Shown: in pieces, positions 44,773 through 54,671 of the stretch
Layout of the letters: each line of letters begins with the position of its first letter
Numbering within the stretch: position 1 is the stretch's first letter
Assembly (NCBI RefSeq): GCF_000222485.1
Contig: NC_015914.1
Location: forward strand, 2,366,501 to 2,430,500
Direction of reading: 5' to 3'
Source: Cyclobacterium marinum DSM 745
Lineage (GTDB): Bacteria; Bacteroidota; Bacteroidia; Cytophagales; Cyclobacteriaceae
DNA: 64,000 bases
Position numbers and translations under genes: made by a program
The notes under the pieces: model-generated
What the model was told of the DNA's origin: nothing
Databases searched by the model: none
The model's input: the letters and a program-made list of their open reading frames with translations, nothing else

Positions 44773-47013
44773 ATGAAAAAAATAAATTTAAAGCTTCTCG
44801 TTTTTGTTGGCTTGCTGTTTGGTTTTTCGCAAGCACAAGGGCAACAATTGCCATCAAACAGCCAAAGGGTTCATCAAGATGTTCCTTTTGTTCAGGAGTA
44901 TGCCATTAAGTATTATTCCGAAGAGGTCCCGATGCTAGACAAAGTCTATGCAGACAGGAACGGTACCGTTCAGATATTAAGCAAATCAGGTTTACTAAGA
45001 CCGCATGCAGGAGCTTTCTTGTATCCCGGGACTTTGACTCCGGACAAGACCTACCTTGCCATGAAAGATAAAAATATTGTTAGCATCAGCACGGTGGAGA
45101 ATCAGTTTGTCTACTTGGATGACAAGGCAGTGTTTAGTAATGCTTGGGCAGGGAGCCTATACCTCCAACACGAATTACCAAGTGCAGCCTCTTTTGCTCA
45201 TGGAAAAGACTTTACATTTTTGGTTTCAGACGGTGGTCATATTCACTTGGTAAGCAAAGACGGAGTTTCTTATAAAGGCAAGATCAGTGGCTCTCCAGTG
45301 ATAGAAATCACCTATGATGCCGCTACCGAAAGGTTTTTGCTTTTGGCAGAAAACAAGTTAATGTCTTTTTCACCGGCAGATAAAAAATTAAAGACACTTA
45401 CTGAAGGAGCCGGGTTTACCAGTTTTGTAGTACGTGAAGGAAAAAATAAACTTGCCATAGCTACCAAAGACGGCTATTTTGAGTGGGACCTGCTTAGCGA
45501 TAAAAAAGTGGGGCAAAAGCAGAATGCTTTGCCATGGCCAGTATTGACCAGCCTAACAGAAATCAATGGTTTGTTATGGTTTGGTTCAGAACAAGGCGCC
45601 TTTATGGAAAAGGAAGACGGCAAATTTAATTATTACTTTGGAGAGAGATGGCTACCTGGTGACAAGGTATTACATATCAGCCAAAAGAATGCGGATGAAG
45701 TATTGATCCTGACAGACAAAGGTCTAGGGAAGTTGGTGTTTATGTCTCAGACTTTGGCGGAAAAAGCAGCATATTATGAGCAGCAGGTTAGGGATCGTCA
45801 CATTCGACATGGTTTTAATTCCACCCTAACCCGAATGGAGAAGGGGAATTTTGACACCGGAAGATTGGGTGATTCAGACAATGATGGTTTATGGACTTCT
45901 ATGTATTTGGGAGGTGAGGCATTTCGCTATGCTGTGACCGGCTCTGAAGAGGCCTTACAAAATGTGAAAGAATCTTTGGATGCTATGGAAAGGCTTTACA
46001 CCATTAATCCTGTAGAAGGGTTCCCTTCAAGGTCTTTCTCTAGAAGTGGATATATAGAAAAGTTGGCCGATCCAGATAGGTGGCAGCATGCATCTGATCC
46101 CGAGTGGGACTGGAAAGCTACCACGAGCAGTGATGAGGTAATTGGACATGTTTTTGTTTTTGGAGTTATTGCAGAGTTGGTAGACAACGAAGCGTTGCGT
46201 CAGCAAGCCATAGGTTTATTGGATCAATTGATGACCCATATTGTAGAAAATGACTGGTATCTGATTGATTATGATGGCAAACATACTACGTGGGGTAGGT
46301 GGAACCCAGAATACGTGAATGGCTTCCCTACCATGGTTGGTGACAGGAAACTAAACTCTTCCAATATTATAGCCATGTTACAGACAGCTTACCATTTTAC
46401 AGGTAAGGAAATGTACAAAAAAGAAGCCTATAAATTAATGGAAAAGCATGGTTACTTAGAGAACCTTATGCGTCCAATGGAAGGAATTGGCAAAGCCGAA
46501 GAAGGAAGTGATGATTGGGCTGCCATGTTATCCGAATCTTGGAACCATTCAGATGATGAAATGTATTTTCTTGGTTATTGGGGTTTGTACCGATATGCTT
46601 TTACAGATGAGTTGAAAGCCCAATACAAAGAAGCCATCAAGGATCACTGGGAGGCGGAGCGTCCGGAGAAAGATGGATTGTGGAATATTTTTGGAGCTTT
46701 GGTGGATAGAGAAAATTTCGACCTTGAGGAAGCTGTTTGGTACCTTCAAGAATATCCATTGGATATGATTAGCTGGACTGCAAAAAATAGCCATAGAAAA
46801 GACATTGAAATTTTAGAGGAAAACTTCAGAAGACAAAGTACAAGTGAAGTGCTTCCCCCTGATGAATTGGCTATACGTAGACACAACGGAAACAGGTTCA
46901 CTTTAGAAGGTGGTAACGGTGGTAGCCAAGAGTATAGTGCAGGAGATATATGGCTTTTGCCTTACTGGATGGGGAGATACCTAAACGTAATTAGTGACCC
47001 ACTGATCAGATAG
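44773..47013 (+). CDS. Secreted 746-residue protein, paralogue 2
   Basis: Same length and layout as the gene before it. The first 349 residues are identical except in the signal peptide, and the DNA differs at only a few bases. Residues 350-446 have many replacements (SDNDGLWTSMYLGGEAFRYA, then ADPDRWQHASDPEWDWKA). After WKATTSSDEVIGHVFVFG identity is high again, with scattered changes and a divergent last 80 residues. The pattern suggests duplication with gene conversion and a specificity-determining middle block. It is three bases from the aldolase gene, in one operon with it. Confidence 0.75.
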   Translation: MKKINLKLLVFVGLLFGFSQAQGQQLPSNSQRVHQDVPFVQEYAIKYYSEEVPMLDKVYADRNGTVQILSKSGLLRPHAGAFLYPGTLTPDKTYLAMKDKNIVSISTVENQFVYLDDKAVFSNAWAGSLYLQHELPSAASFAHGKDFTFLVSDGGHIHLVSKDGVSYKGKISGSPVIEITYDAATERFLLLAENKLMSFSPADKKLKTLTEGAGFTSFVVREGKNKLAIATKDGYFEWDLLSDKKVGQKQNALPWPVLTSLTEINGLLWFGSEQGAFMEKEDGKFNYYFGERWLPGDKVLHISQKNADEVLILTDKGLGKLVFMSQTLAEKAAYYEQQVRDRHIRHGFNSTLTRMEKGNFDTGRLGDSDNDGLWTSMYLGGEAFRYAVTGSEEALQNVKESLDAMERLYTINPVEGFPSRSFSRSGYIEKLADPDRWQHASDPEWDWKATTSSDEVIGHVFVFGVIAELVDNEALRQQAIGLLDQLMTHIVENDWYLIDYDGKHTTWGRWNPEYVNGFPTMVGDRKLNSSNIIAMLQTAYHFTGKEMYKKEAYKLMEKHGYLENLMRPMEGIGKAEEGSDDWAAMLSESWNHSDDEMYFLGYWGLYRYAFTDELKAQYKEAIKDHWEAERPEKDGLWNIFGALVDRENFDLEEAVWYLQEYPLDMISWTAKNSHRKDIEILEENFRRQSTSEVLPPDELAIRRHNGNRFTLEGGNGGSQEYSAGDIWLLPYWMGRYLNVISDPLIR

Positions 47014-47015
47014 AG

Positions 47016-47828
47016 ATGAGCTTTAAAGATAAAATTCAATCCGGAAAATTGGTGCTTGGCACCTGTGTTACATCCAACAATCCCTTGTGGCCTAAAGCTT
47101 TGGCATCTTCCGGTCTGGATTTTGTTTTTATTGATACCGAACATATTTCTCTTTCCCGAAAAGACCTAGCAACTTTATGTGATGCTTATAAAGGTAGAGG
47201 GATTGTTCCAATCGTAAGGGTTTATAAAGCTGATCATCATTTGATTTGCCAGGCCATCGATGCCGGCGCAACAGGGGTAGTAATTCCATATGTAGAATCC
47301 GTTCAAGACGTTCAGGTATTAATAGGAGCAACCAAATTCAGACCATTAAAGGGGGAAAAATTAAATCTTTACTTAGAGGGCAGAGAAAAAGTACCCCCTG
47401 AGTTGGGGAATTATTTGGCCAATTATAACCTAGGACACCTAAGTATTGTAAATATTGAAAGTATTCCTGCATTGCAGCAATTGGATGAATTATTATCTTT
47501 GAAAGGTCTTGATGGTGTATTTATAGGTCCACATGATTTGTCAGTAAGTATGGGAATTCCTGAAGCTTATGATCATCCTGATTTTATAAAAGCTGTTAGG
47601 CAGATCATCCAAACTAGTAGAAAGTTGGGATTGTTGGTAGGCATTCATTTTTCTGAAACCATTGAAAGACAAATTTTCTGGATAAAGGAGGGGGTAAATA
47701 TGGTGGTTCATAGTTCTGATTTTGCTTTATTTACACAGCGATTAAATGAAGACTTAGACTGTGTGAGGGATAACTTTGGAGGTGCGGATACCCACAAACA
47801 AAAAGCTCCTAAAAATCCTGCTATTTAA
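47016..47828 (+). CDS. HpcH/HpaI family class II aldolase
   Basis: A cytoplasmic metal-dependent aldolase of 270 residues, the usual family length. The positions known in HpaI are kept: histidine in FIDTEHISLS, arginine in VPIVRVYK, glutamate in IVNIESIPALQQ and aspartate in GVFIGPHDLSVSMG. The family cleaves 2-keto-3-deoxy acids such as keto-deoxy-rhamnonate or keto-deoxy-glucarate to pyruvate and an aldehyde. The gene starts three bases after a secreted glycan-related protein and precedes a MurQ-like etherase. Confidence 0.87.
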   Translation: MSFKDKIQSGKLVLGTCVTSNNPLWPKALASSGLDFVFIDTEHISLSRKDLATLCDAYKGRGIVPIVRVYKADHHLICQAIDAGATGVVIPYVESVQDVQVLIGATKFRPLKGEKLNLYLEGREKVPPELGNYLANYNLGHLSIVNIESIPALQQLDELLSLKGLDGVFIGPHDLSVSMGIPEAYDHPDFIKAVRQIIQTSRKLGLLVGIHFSETIERQIFWIKEGVNMVVHSSDFALFTQRLNEDLDCVRDNFGGADTHKQKAPKNPAI

Positions 47829-47863
47829 AAATTTTCTTGTGAACTTATTTAAACTGATATAAA

Positions 47864-48673
47864 ATGACAAAAATAACAGAACAACCCTCCTTGTACAGAC
47901 ATTTAGAGAAAATGTCCATAGAGGAGTTGACTGCGAATATTAACAATGAAGACAAGAAGGTGGCTCTTGCAATTGAAAAAGCCTTGCCGGAGATCAATCT
48001 GTTGATAAAAAACATTGTTGATAAACTTGAAAATGGAGGCAGGCTATTTTATTTAGGTGCCGGAAGTGGAGGTAGGCTTTCTGTATTGGATGCGATAGAG
48101 CTTCCTACAACTTATGGAATTCCTAAAGGAAAGGTAAATGTTATTTTGGCTGGAGGAGTGGATCGCTTGATCGAGGCGAGAGAAGAAAAAGAGGATGATC
48201 CTAATGCCGGATGGGAAGCATTGAAAGGCTATGAGGTTTCAGAAAATGACTTTGTTCTAGGGATTTCGGCGAGTGGGACTACTCCCTTTGTATTGGGCGC
48301 TTTAAAATCATGTAGGGCAAATGGTGTGTTAACCGGTTGTATAGTAAGCAATCCCGAATCTCCTATTGCCGCAAACGCAGATTACCCTGTTCAGGTACTT
48401 ACCGGACCTGAATTTGTTTCAGGTAGTACTAGAATGAAATGCGGCACTGCCCAGAAAATGATTTTTGACATGATTTCCACTACAAGTATGATTCGTTTAG
48501 GAAGAGTGGAAGACAATAAAATGGTCAACGTTTTATTGATCAATGATAAGATTGTTGACAGAAGTGTAAAGATGCTTATGGAGCGCGCAGAAATGAGTAA
48601 TTATGAGGAGGCCAAGGAGCTTTTAATGGAAAAAGGCTCCGTTAAATCAGCCTTAGAATCTTTAGGGAAATAG
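47864..48673 (+). CDS. murQ: N-acetylmuramic acid 6-phosphate etherase-like protein
   Basis: A SIS-domain enzyme of 269 residues, shorter at the C-terminus than the roughly 300 of E. coli MurQ. Signature parts are FYLGAGSGGRLSVLDAIELP (GAGTSGRLG in most MurQ), VLGISASGTTPFVLGAL and TGPEFVSGSTRMKCGTAQKM. The catalytic glutamate of the family is expected in the first motif's DAIE. MurQ removes D-lactate from MurNAc-6-phosphate to give GlcNAc-6-phosphate. It ends the plus-strand arm. A role in peptidoglycan or another lactyl-ether glycan is possible. Confidence 0.85.
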   Translation: MTKITEQPSLYRHLEKMSIEELTANINNEDKKVALAIEKALPEINLLIKNIVDKLENGGRLFYLGAGSGGRLSVLDAIELPTTYGIPKGKVNVILAGGVDRLIEAREEKEDDPNAGWEALKGYEVSENDFVLGISASGTTPFVLGALKSCRANGVLTGCIVSNPESPIAANADYPVQVLTGPEFVSGSTRMKCGTAQKMIFDMISTTSMIRLGRVEDNKMVNVLLINDKIVDRSVKMLMERAEMSNYEEAKELLMEKGSVKSALESLGK

Positions 48674-48700
48674 TAAAAAGAAAATGGGCAAAGCCCGATA

Positions 48701-48743
48701 AAAAAAGGGTTCTGAAAATTTAATTTCAGAACCTTTTTTTTTT
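48701..48743. terminator. Bidirectional terminator between murQ and atpC
   Basis: A stem with core 48708-48717 and 48724-48733, extended by A/T pairs, with a six-base loop and long A and T runs on either side. It serves the murQ operon and, read on the minus strand, the atpDC unit. Confidence 0.88.
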
Positions 48744-48758
48744 GAGAAAAGAAGTAAA

Positions 48759-49004
48759 TCAATCTACTACCTTTTCAGCCAATACAATAATTTTATTGTC
48801 ATTAACCTCTACTACTCCTCCATCTACCACTAATGACTTTTGCCCTTCGGCAGTGGTGTAAGAAACTGCACCTTTCTCAAGGGCAGAGATTATAGCAGCG
48901 TGGTTTTTCAATACTTGAAAGGAGCCATCGGCTCCGGGAAAGGTGGCTTCAGACACTTCTCCTTCAAATACTTTTTGGTCCGGTGTAATGATCTCTAAAT
49001 GCAT
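48759..49004 (-). CDS. atpC: ATP synthase F1 epsilon subunit
   Basis: A short epsilon subunit of 81 residues containing only the N-terminal beta-sandwich (MHLEIITPDQKVFEGEVSEATFPGADGSF, in part, with AIISALEKGAV). The C-terminal helical hairpin that inhibits ATP hydrolysis in E. coli is absent, as is usual for Bacteroidota. It lies 53 bases after atpD. Other F-type ATPase genes are elsewhere, as commonly found in this phylum. Confidence 0.93.
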   Translation of the reverse strand: MHLEIITPDQKVFEGEVSEATFPGADGSFQVLKNHAAIISALEKGAVSYTTAEGQKSLVVDGGVVEVNDNKIIVLAEKVVD

Positions 49005-49057
49005 GATTTATTTTATTAAAGGGTAATACTTTTTCGTATTACCCTAATAAATTGCTA

Positions 49058-50569
<1,512 letters not shown>

Positions 50570-50606
50570 TTAAGATGAATTGGAACAATACTTTTTAATT
50601 CGAGTG

Positions 50607-50636
50607 CAAAATTAGTTAATATTGCTGAATACCAAA
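50607..50636 (-). promoter_or_regulatory. Bacteroidota-type promoter of atpDC
   Basis: On the minus strand TTTG (50633-50636), an 18-base spacer and TAATTTTG (50607-50614) fit the -33/-7 consensus of Bacteroidota sigma-ABfr promoters. It lies about 47 bases before the atpD start codon. Confidence 0.65.
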
Positions 50637-50734
50637 GGATGTTTTAAAAATTAATAAACTTTGATCCAAATTTTTATATTACTATTAACTTAATTATTGT
50701 TTTTAGCCTCTTTTTGCGGATTTTAATCACTTGA

Positions 50735-51217
50735 CTAAAAAATTCTTCTCGCCCGTACCCATCTTTTAGACCAATAAGTGGATTGTAAATTGTCTTCGGT
50801 AACACCTAAAGAAGTGGAAGCATGGATAAAGTAAGTCTTGCCCATTCTCTTTTCCAAGACAATTCCCGCATGGGTTACTTTGTTTCTCCTCCTCCCCGTT
50901 GCAAAAAAGATTACGTCTCCTTTTTTTAGTTTACTTCTCGATATCTTTTTCCCAATTTTACTTTGTTCTGCGGATACTCGTGGAAGGTTTACACCAACAC
51001 TTTGAAAGGAAAGGTAAACCAAAGCCGAACAATCCATTCCTGAGCGGGTATTGCCTCCATACCTATATGGCGTGCCTTGATAAGATTTGGCAGTATCGAT
51101 TACTTGTTGAATATTTTGCTGTCGGATTTTTCGGGTGGAAGAACAAGAACTATTAAGCAGAAGGATTAAACCAAAAATAAAAAATAAATAAGCGTATTTG
51201 TTGTGCTTTCCTAACAT
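50735..51217 (-). CDS. NlpC/P60 (C40) family peptidoglycan endopeptidase lipoprotein
   Basis: A cell-wall hydrolase of 160 residues with a lipoprotein signal (LLNSSCSS). The catalytic cysteine is in GMDCSALVYLSFQSVG, the histidine in VTHAGIVLEKR, and the third polar residue in FIHASTSLG. The length equals one NlpC/P60 domain with no substrate-binding repeats. It is monocistronic. A 68-base hairpin structure stands 20 bases before the start. Confidence 0.93.
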   Translation of the reverse strand: MLGKHNKYAYLFFIFGLILLLNSSCSSTRKIRQQNIQQVIDTAKSYQGTPYRYGGNTRSGMDCSALVYLSFQSVGVNLPRVSAEQSKIGKKISRSKLKKGDVIFFATGRRRNKVTHAGIVLEKRMGKTYFIHASTSLGVTEDNLQSTYWSKRWVRARRIF

Positions 51218-51236
51218 AAATGAAATAAGTTTTATA

Positions 51237-51304
51237 ATGGGATAGAGACTCTTGTCAACCTTTCTCTAAGCTGTATGGAAAGATGACAAGCCCAATTATC
51301 CCAT
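51237..51304. other. Long imperfect hairpin before the NlpC/P60 gene
   Basis: The outer arms 51237-51244 and 51297-51304 are perfectly complementary over 8 bp. After a six-by-six internal loop, the arms 51251-51257 and 51284-51290 pair over 7 bp. After a small bulge, 51260-51264 pairs with 51278-51282. If transcribed with the gene it would form a structured 5' leader. No known RNA family is recognised. The rest of 51218-51640 shows no gene. Confidence 0.5.
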
Positions 51305-51640
51305 TGCTTTTGATCTTTTATTGATTTGCTGTTTATAAAATCCCCTAACAGTGACCATTTAAATCCAATTTGTTGTCGGTTACAATTTTAATATCACCTT
51401 GCTCAATTGTACTGAAAATAGTAGTGACCGGATCAATTCCGGCAATTTGGAGCAGGAAATATTATGGCACTGCTTGAGTTTAAAAATGTTAAGTTAGTTT
51501 AATTCAATTAAATTACTTTGCTGTAAGGATGCAATTTTTGATTTAATTTTTTAATTTTATTCATCAGTAGTCAATAATCTCTCCTAATTGCTTAGCATTT
51601 CACCCAAAAGCCTTATATAATCACTTTAACAAAGCATTCG

Positions 51641-51886
51641 ATGAGTAAAGAGGACTTTAACAGGCTGAGTATTCAAAAGAAAACACAAAAGTTGTACACA
51701 GAAGGCACCTTTGTAGTGGCCATCCGGTACTATACCCATAAAGTAAACTTGTACTTATTGGGAAATGAATACATTGAGGTTTTTTATAACCACAAGCAGG
51801 ACCGAATTGATAAAATAGATTTTTTAAACCACAGGCATTCGCGGATGAAATTCTATTTGGATCAAATCAGCTTGAGTGAAATTTAA
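51641..51886 (+). CDS. Conserved small hypothetical protein
   Basis: A soluble protein of 81 residues of unknown function. The sequence GTFVVAIRYYTHKVNLYLLGNEYIEVFYN forms an amphipathic beta pattern followed by a charged helix. Its start ATG is clear. It converges on coaE with eight bases between the stops. Similar small proteins seem common in Cytophagales genomes, but I cannot name a family. Confidence 0.6.
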   Translation: MSKEDFNRLSIQKKTQKLYTEGTFVVAIRYYTHKVNLYLLGNEYIEVFYNHKQDRIDKIDFLNHRHSRMKFYLDQISLSEI

Positions 51887-51894
51887 TTGAAATT

Positions 51895-52503
51895 TTATTT
51901 GGCCATGGCAAGCAATTGCGCATGGATTTTTATCACTTGAGGGATTACCAGGATGGATTCATCATTGGTCACCAAGAAATCAGCCAGCTTATTTTTTTCC
52001 TTGTCAGTTAATTGTTTCTGAATTATTTGTTTGATTTGTGCTGTACTTCGCTGTGGATCTCTAGCCTTGACCCTTTCTGTACGAATGGATGCTGAGGCAG
52101 TAACATGGATTGTAGCATTCAGAGATTTATAAGAGCCTGTTTCAAATAATAAAGCAGCTTCTTTTAAAATATATACTGCTTCTTGGCGATCAACCCATTG
52201 CTTGAAGTCTTCCCCAACTACAGGGTGAACCAGCTCATTTATCCGAGAGGTTTTGACAGGGTCAGCAAAAACAATATTTGCCAAGTAGGAACGATTCAGC
52301 TCTCCATCTTGAGCATAGGATTCCTCTCCAAACTCCTTTGATATATTGTTTTTCAAGGTTTGGTGATAAGCCATAAGCCATTTGGCCCGGTCATCAGCAT
52401 TGTAAATTGGGACATTGAGGAGGGAAAATATCTTTGAAATCAAGGTCTTTCCGGCACCTATTCCCCCACTAATTCCGACAAGCAATGGTTTCTTCTTACT
52501 CAT
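51895..52503 (-). CDS. coaE: Dephospho-CoA kinase
   Basis: The last step of coenzyme A synthesis, phosphorylating the 3'-hydroxyl of dephospho-CoA. The frame opens at 52563, but the ATG at 52503 (MSKKKPLLVGISGGIGAGKT) gives the normal length of about 203 residues. The P-loop is GGIGAGKT. IYNADDRAKWLM carries the DxD-type substrate motif, and KEAALLFETGSYKSL is the lid region. The start overlaps the YbbR-like gene by eight bases, so translation is probably coupled. Confidence 0.93.
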   Translation of the reverse strand: MSKKKPLLVGISGGIGAGKTLISKIFSLLNVPIYNADDRAKWLMAYHQTLKNNISKEFGEESYAQDGELNRSYLANIVFADPVKTSRINELVHPVVGEDFKQWVDRQEAVYILKEAALLFETGSYKSLNATIHVTASASIRTERVKARDPQRSTAQIKQIIQKQLTDKEKNKLADFLVTNDESILVIPQVIKIHAQLLAMAK

Positions 52504-53461
52504 AGACCAAATCAAAACTGCTGGGAGTGAAAGATATGTCTCGGATATAGGAGGGATTAACATTTAAGGTCACTGCTATGGAGCTGTCTTCTCTATTTCT
52601 ATTGTTATAATTTAAAACTGCTTTGAGGTTCAGGGCCTCCAGGTCATTTTGCTTTCGCTCATCCACCAATAGTTGCAGGCTGACGGTATTTGCTTCACTG
52701 TTGGTGCTTACATTACTAGGGAAATACAATTGATTAACACCTAATTCCAGGGTTTTCTCAATATAAGCAACTACCTGAAAGCTAATTTGGACAGTTTCTT
52801 CATCCAAATGTAGAAAGTTCCTTTTTGCTTTATCCAGTTCTAGAGGCAATAATTTGGAATAATGATTCTTGATATTGTTTTCTCCCAGTTGGACCATTAG
52901 TTTGCCATCAAGTTGTTCGATGACAGAAATTGGTCCTTTCACTGTAACAAATTCAGGATCTACCACAATAGGTGAGGCATAATCATGATTTTCTGCAAGG
53001 GTATTGGGTAAGGTATCAGGAATTATTTTAATCTTTTTTGATACAATCTTATCAATATTAAAAAATAAAGTGTCTTGGGTAATTCGCACCAAATTGGTTG
53101 TTGAAATATGCTCAGCCATTTGCTGACTGATTTGTTCTGTAACCAAATAAGGTTGATGCGAGGGGTCTTCGAGGGTAATTTCCAGCGGGCTCTGGCTAAT
53201 ATTTAGGTGCTTTTTTAATAGATCCCAACCATTTCCATTGATCTCAATTTTTATTACCTGTGGCAAAGGTTTCACCGCCATGTACTCATCCTCATCATAA
53301 TCGATAGAGATAGGTTGGTTAACTATGGTGGTGTAATTGTCTTTATTTAAAGCATTGAGTAACCAAAAGGTGGTAGCAGTGACAACGCACAATACTACCA
53401 CCTTCAAATTGGAAGTTTTATCTGGTCTAAATTTCCGGAAATAGTTACTAAATGTACTCAA
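52496..53461 (-). CDS. YbbR/CdaR-like domain protein
   Basis: A protein of 321 residues with one N-terminal membrane helix (VVVLCVVTATTFWLLNALN, about 21-39) and an extracytoplasmic part made of YbbR-like repeats (IVVDPEFVTVKGPISVIEQL is the clearest, near residue 165). In Firmicutes such proteins regulate the c-di-AMP cyclase; in Bacteroidota the gene stands between yajC and coaE, as here, and its role is unknown. Confidence 0.85.
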   Translation of the reverse strand: MSTFSNYFRKFRPDKTSNLKVVVLCVVTATTFWLLNALNKDNYTTIVNQPISIDYDEDEYMAVKPLPQVIKIEINGNGWDLLKKHLNISQSPLEITLEDPSHQPYLVTEQISQQMAEHISTTNLVRITQDTLFFNIDKIVSKKIKIIPDTLPNTLAENHDYASPIVVDPEFVTVKGPISVIEQLDGKLMVQLGENNIKNHYSKLLPLELDKAKRNFLHLDEETVQISFQVVAYIEKTLELGVNQLYFPSNVSTNSEANTVSLQLLVDERKQNDLEALNLKAVLNYNNRNREDSSIAVTLNVNPSYIRDISFTPSSFDLVYE

Positions 53462-53473
53462 TTGTACAGCAAA

Positions 53474-53794
53474 TTATTTTTCACTGGATAATTTTTTTGT
53501 GTAATCAAGAGACAAAGCGGATTTCTCTACTCGTATTTTCATTCCTTTGTCCAGTTCGATGGTTACGATGTCTCCTTCCACAGCATATACTTTGCCATGG
53601 ATGCCACCTACCGTAACTACTTGTTCTCCCTTCTTAATTTCAGAGATAAATTTGGTGGTTTCTTTTTGTTTTTTTTGCTGTGGTCTGATCATGAAGAAAT
53701 ACATGATTAGAATGATACTGCCAAAAAGAAATACCTGACCCATGATGCCACTACCTGCAGCACCGTCTATTTGAAGTAATATTGAATTGTACAT
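53474..53794 (-). CDS. yajC: Preprotein translocase accessory subunit YajC
   Basis: A single-pass membrane protein of 106 residues. The membrane helix FLFGSIILIMYFFMIRPQQKK is followed by the family motif KKGEQVVTVGGIHGKVYAVEGD. YajC associates with SecDF at the Sec translocon. It is two bases from the DUF1573 gene in the same operon. Confidence 0.95.
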   Translation of the reverse strand: MYNSILLQIDGAAGSGIMGQVFLFGSIILIMYFFMIRPQQKKQKETTKFISEIKKGEQVVTVGGIHGKVYAVEGDIVTIELDKGMKIRVEKSALSLDYTKKLSSEK

Positions 53795-53796
53795 TT

Positions 53797-54342
53797 TTAT
53801 CGTTTTACTGGACCTGCACTAGGCGCGGTTGATGTTCCTGTTGATCTATTTACTGTTCCTTTTAGTCTTAACCTTGTTACACTTGGAGAAGTGTTGGCTT
53901 GAATCGTAACTGTCGGACTCTGAACACCGGATTTTCCTCTGGAGTTAAATACAACTTTAATAAAACCTTCATCACCCGGCTTTACTGGTTCTTTAGACCA
54001 TTCTGGGCTAGTGCAACCACAAGAAGCCTGAATATTTGAAATAATCAAAGGAACTTGTCCTTCATTTTTAAACTTAAAAACATGCTCAACTACTTTCCCC
54101 TCGTCAATGGTACCAAAATCAAAGATTTCTTCTTCAAAGCCAAAGGCTCCTACTGTGGCAGGATCAGCAGGCTGTACATTCTGTGCAGAAGAAGGAGTGA
54201 CTACCTGATTTTGTTCAAGCTGTGAAATCTTTTGCTCCAGTTCCTGTATTTTATCATCGTTCCCACTTCCTTTTTCACCACAGGCTCCCGCCATTATCAG
54301 TGTGAGGCCCAATAGCCACACTGAAAGATTAGAATACTTCAT
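53797..54342 (-). CDS. DUF1573 domain lipoprotein
   Basis: An exported lipoprotein of 181 residues with lipobox GACG. A coiled-coil-like stretch (DDKIQELEQKISQLEQNQ) links to one DUF1573 immunoglobulin-like domain (about 68-165): FDFGTIDEGKVVEHVFKFKN, then ASCGCTSPEW with the typical CGC. The function is unknown; such domains occur widely in Bacteroidota envelopes. Confidence 0.9.
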   Translation of the reverse strand: MKYSNLSVWLLGLTLIMAGACGEKGSGNDDKIQELEQKISQLEQNQVVTPSSAQNVQPADPATVGAFGFEEEIFDFGTIDEGKVVEHVFKFKNEGQVPLIISNIQASCGCTSPEWSKEPVKPGDEGFIKVVFNSRGKSGVQSPTVTIQANTSPSVTRLRLKGTVNRSTGTSTAPSAGPVKR

Positions 54343-54354
54343 AAATAGACTGTT

Positions 54355-54663
54355 TTAATTTTTGTTGTTGTCGTTGTTGATTTGATCAATAAGTTTATTG
54401 ACATCATTAAGCAAATTCTCTGCTTTGGATTTTGCTTCTGTAATGACTTTATCTCCTTCAGACCTAGCAATATTATCAGGCAGGTGCTTTTCATCTACCA
54501 TCTCATTGATCAGGTCTTCCAGTTCATTGCGATATTTTGCTAACCTGTAGGATAATTTATCTCGCGTATTATTTCCTGCATCAGGGGCAAAAAGCACCCC
54601 TAGTGTAGCACCCAATCCTGCTCCTAGAGCAAATGCGAATAATGAATTACTTTTTTTACCCAT
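54355..54663 (-). CDS. YtxH domain protein
   Basis: A small membrane-anchored protein of 102 residues. A glycine-rich helix (FALGAGLGATLGVLFAPDAG) with the family's 'GxLFAPxxG' pattern is followed by a long helical segment (LSYRLAKYRNELEDLINEMV). YtxH proteins are general-stress related in Bacillus; the role here is unknown. It lies eight bases after nusB in the same operon. Confidence 0.88.
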   Translation of the reverse strand: MGKKSNSLFAFALGAGLGATLGVLFAPDAGNNTRDKLSYRLAKYRNELEDLINEMVDEKHLPDNIARSEGDKVITEAKSKAENLLNDVNKLIDQINNDNNKN

Positions 54664-54671
54664 TTTGTGTT

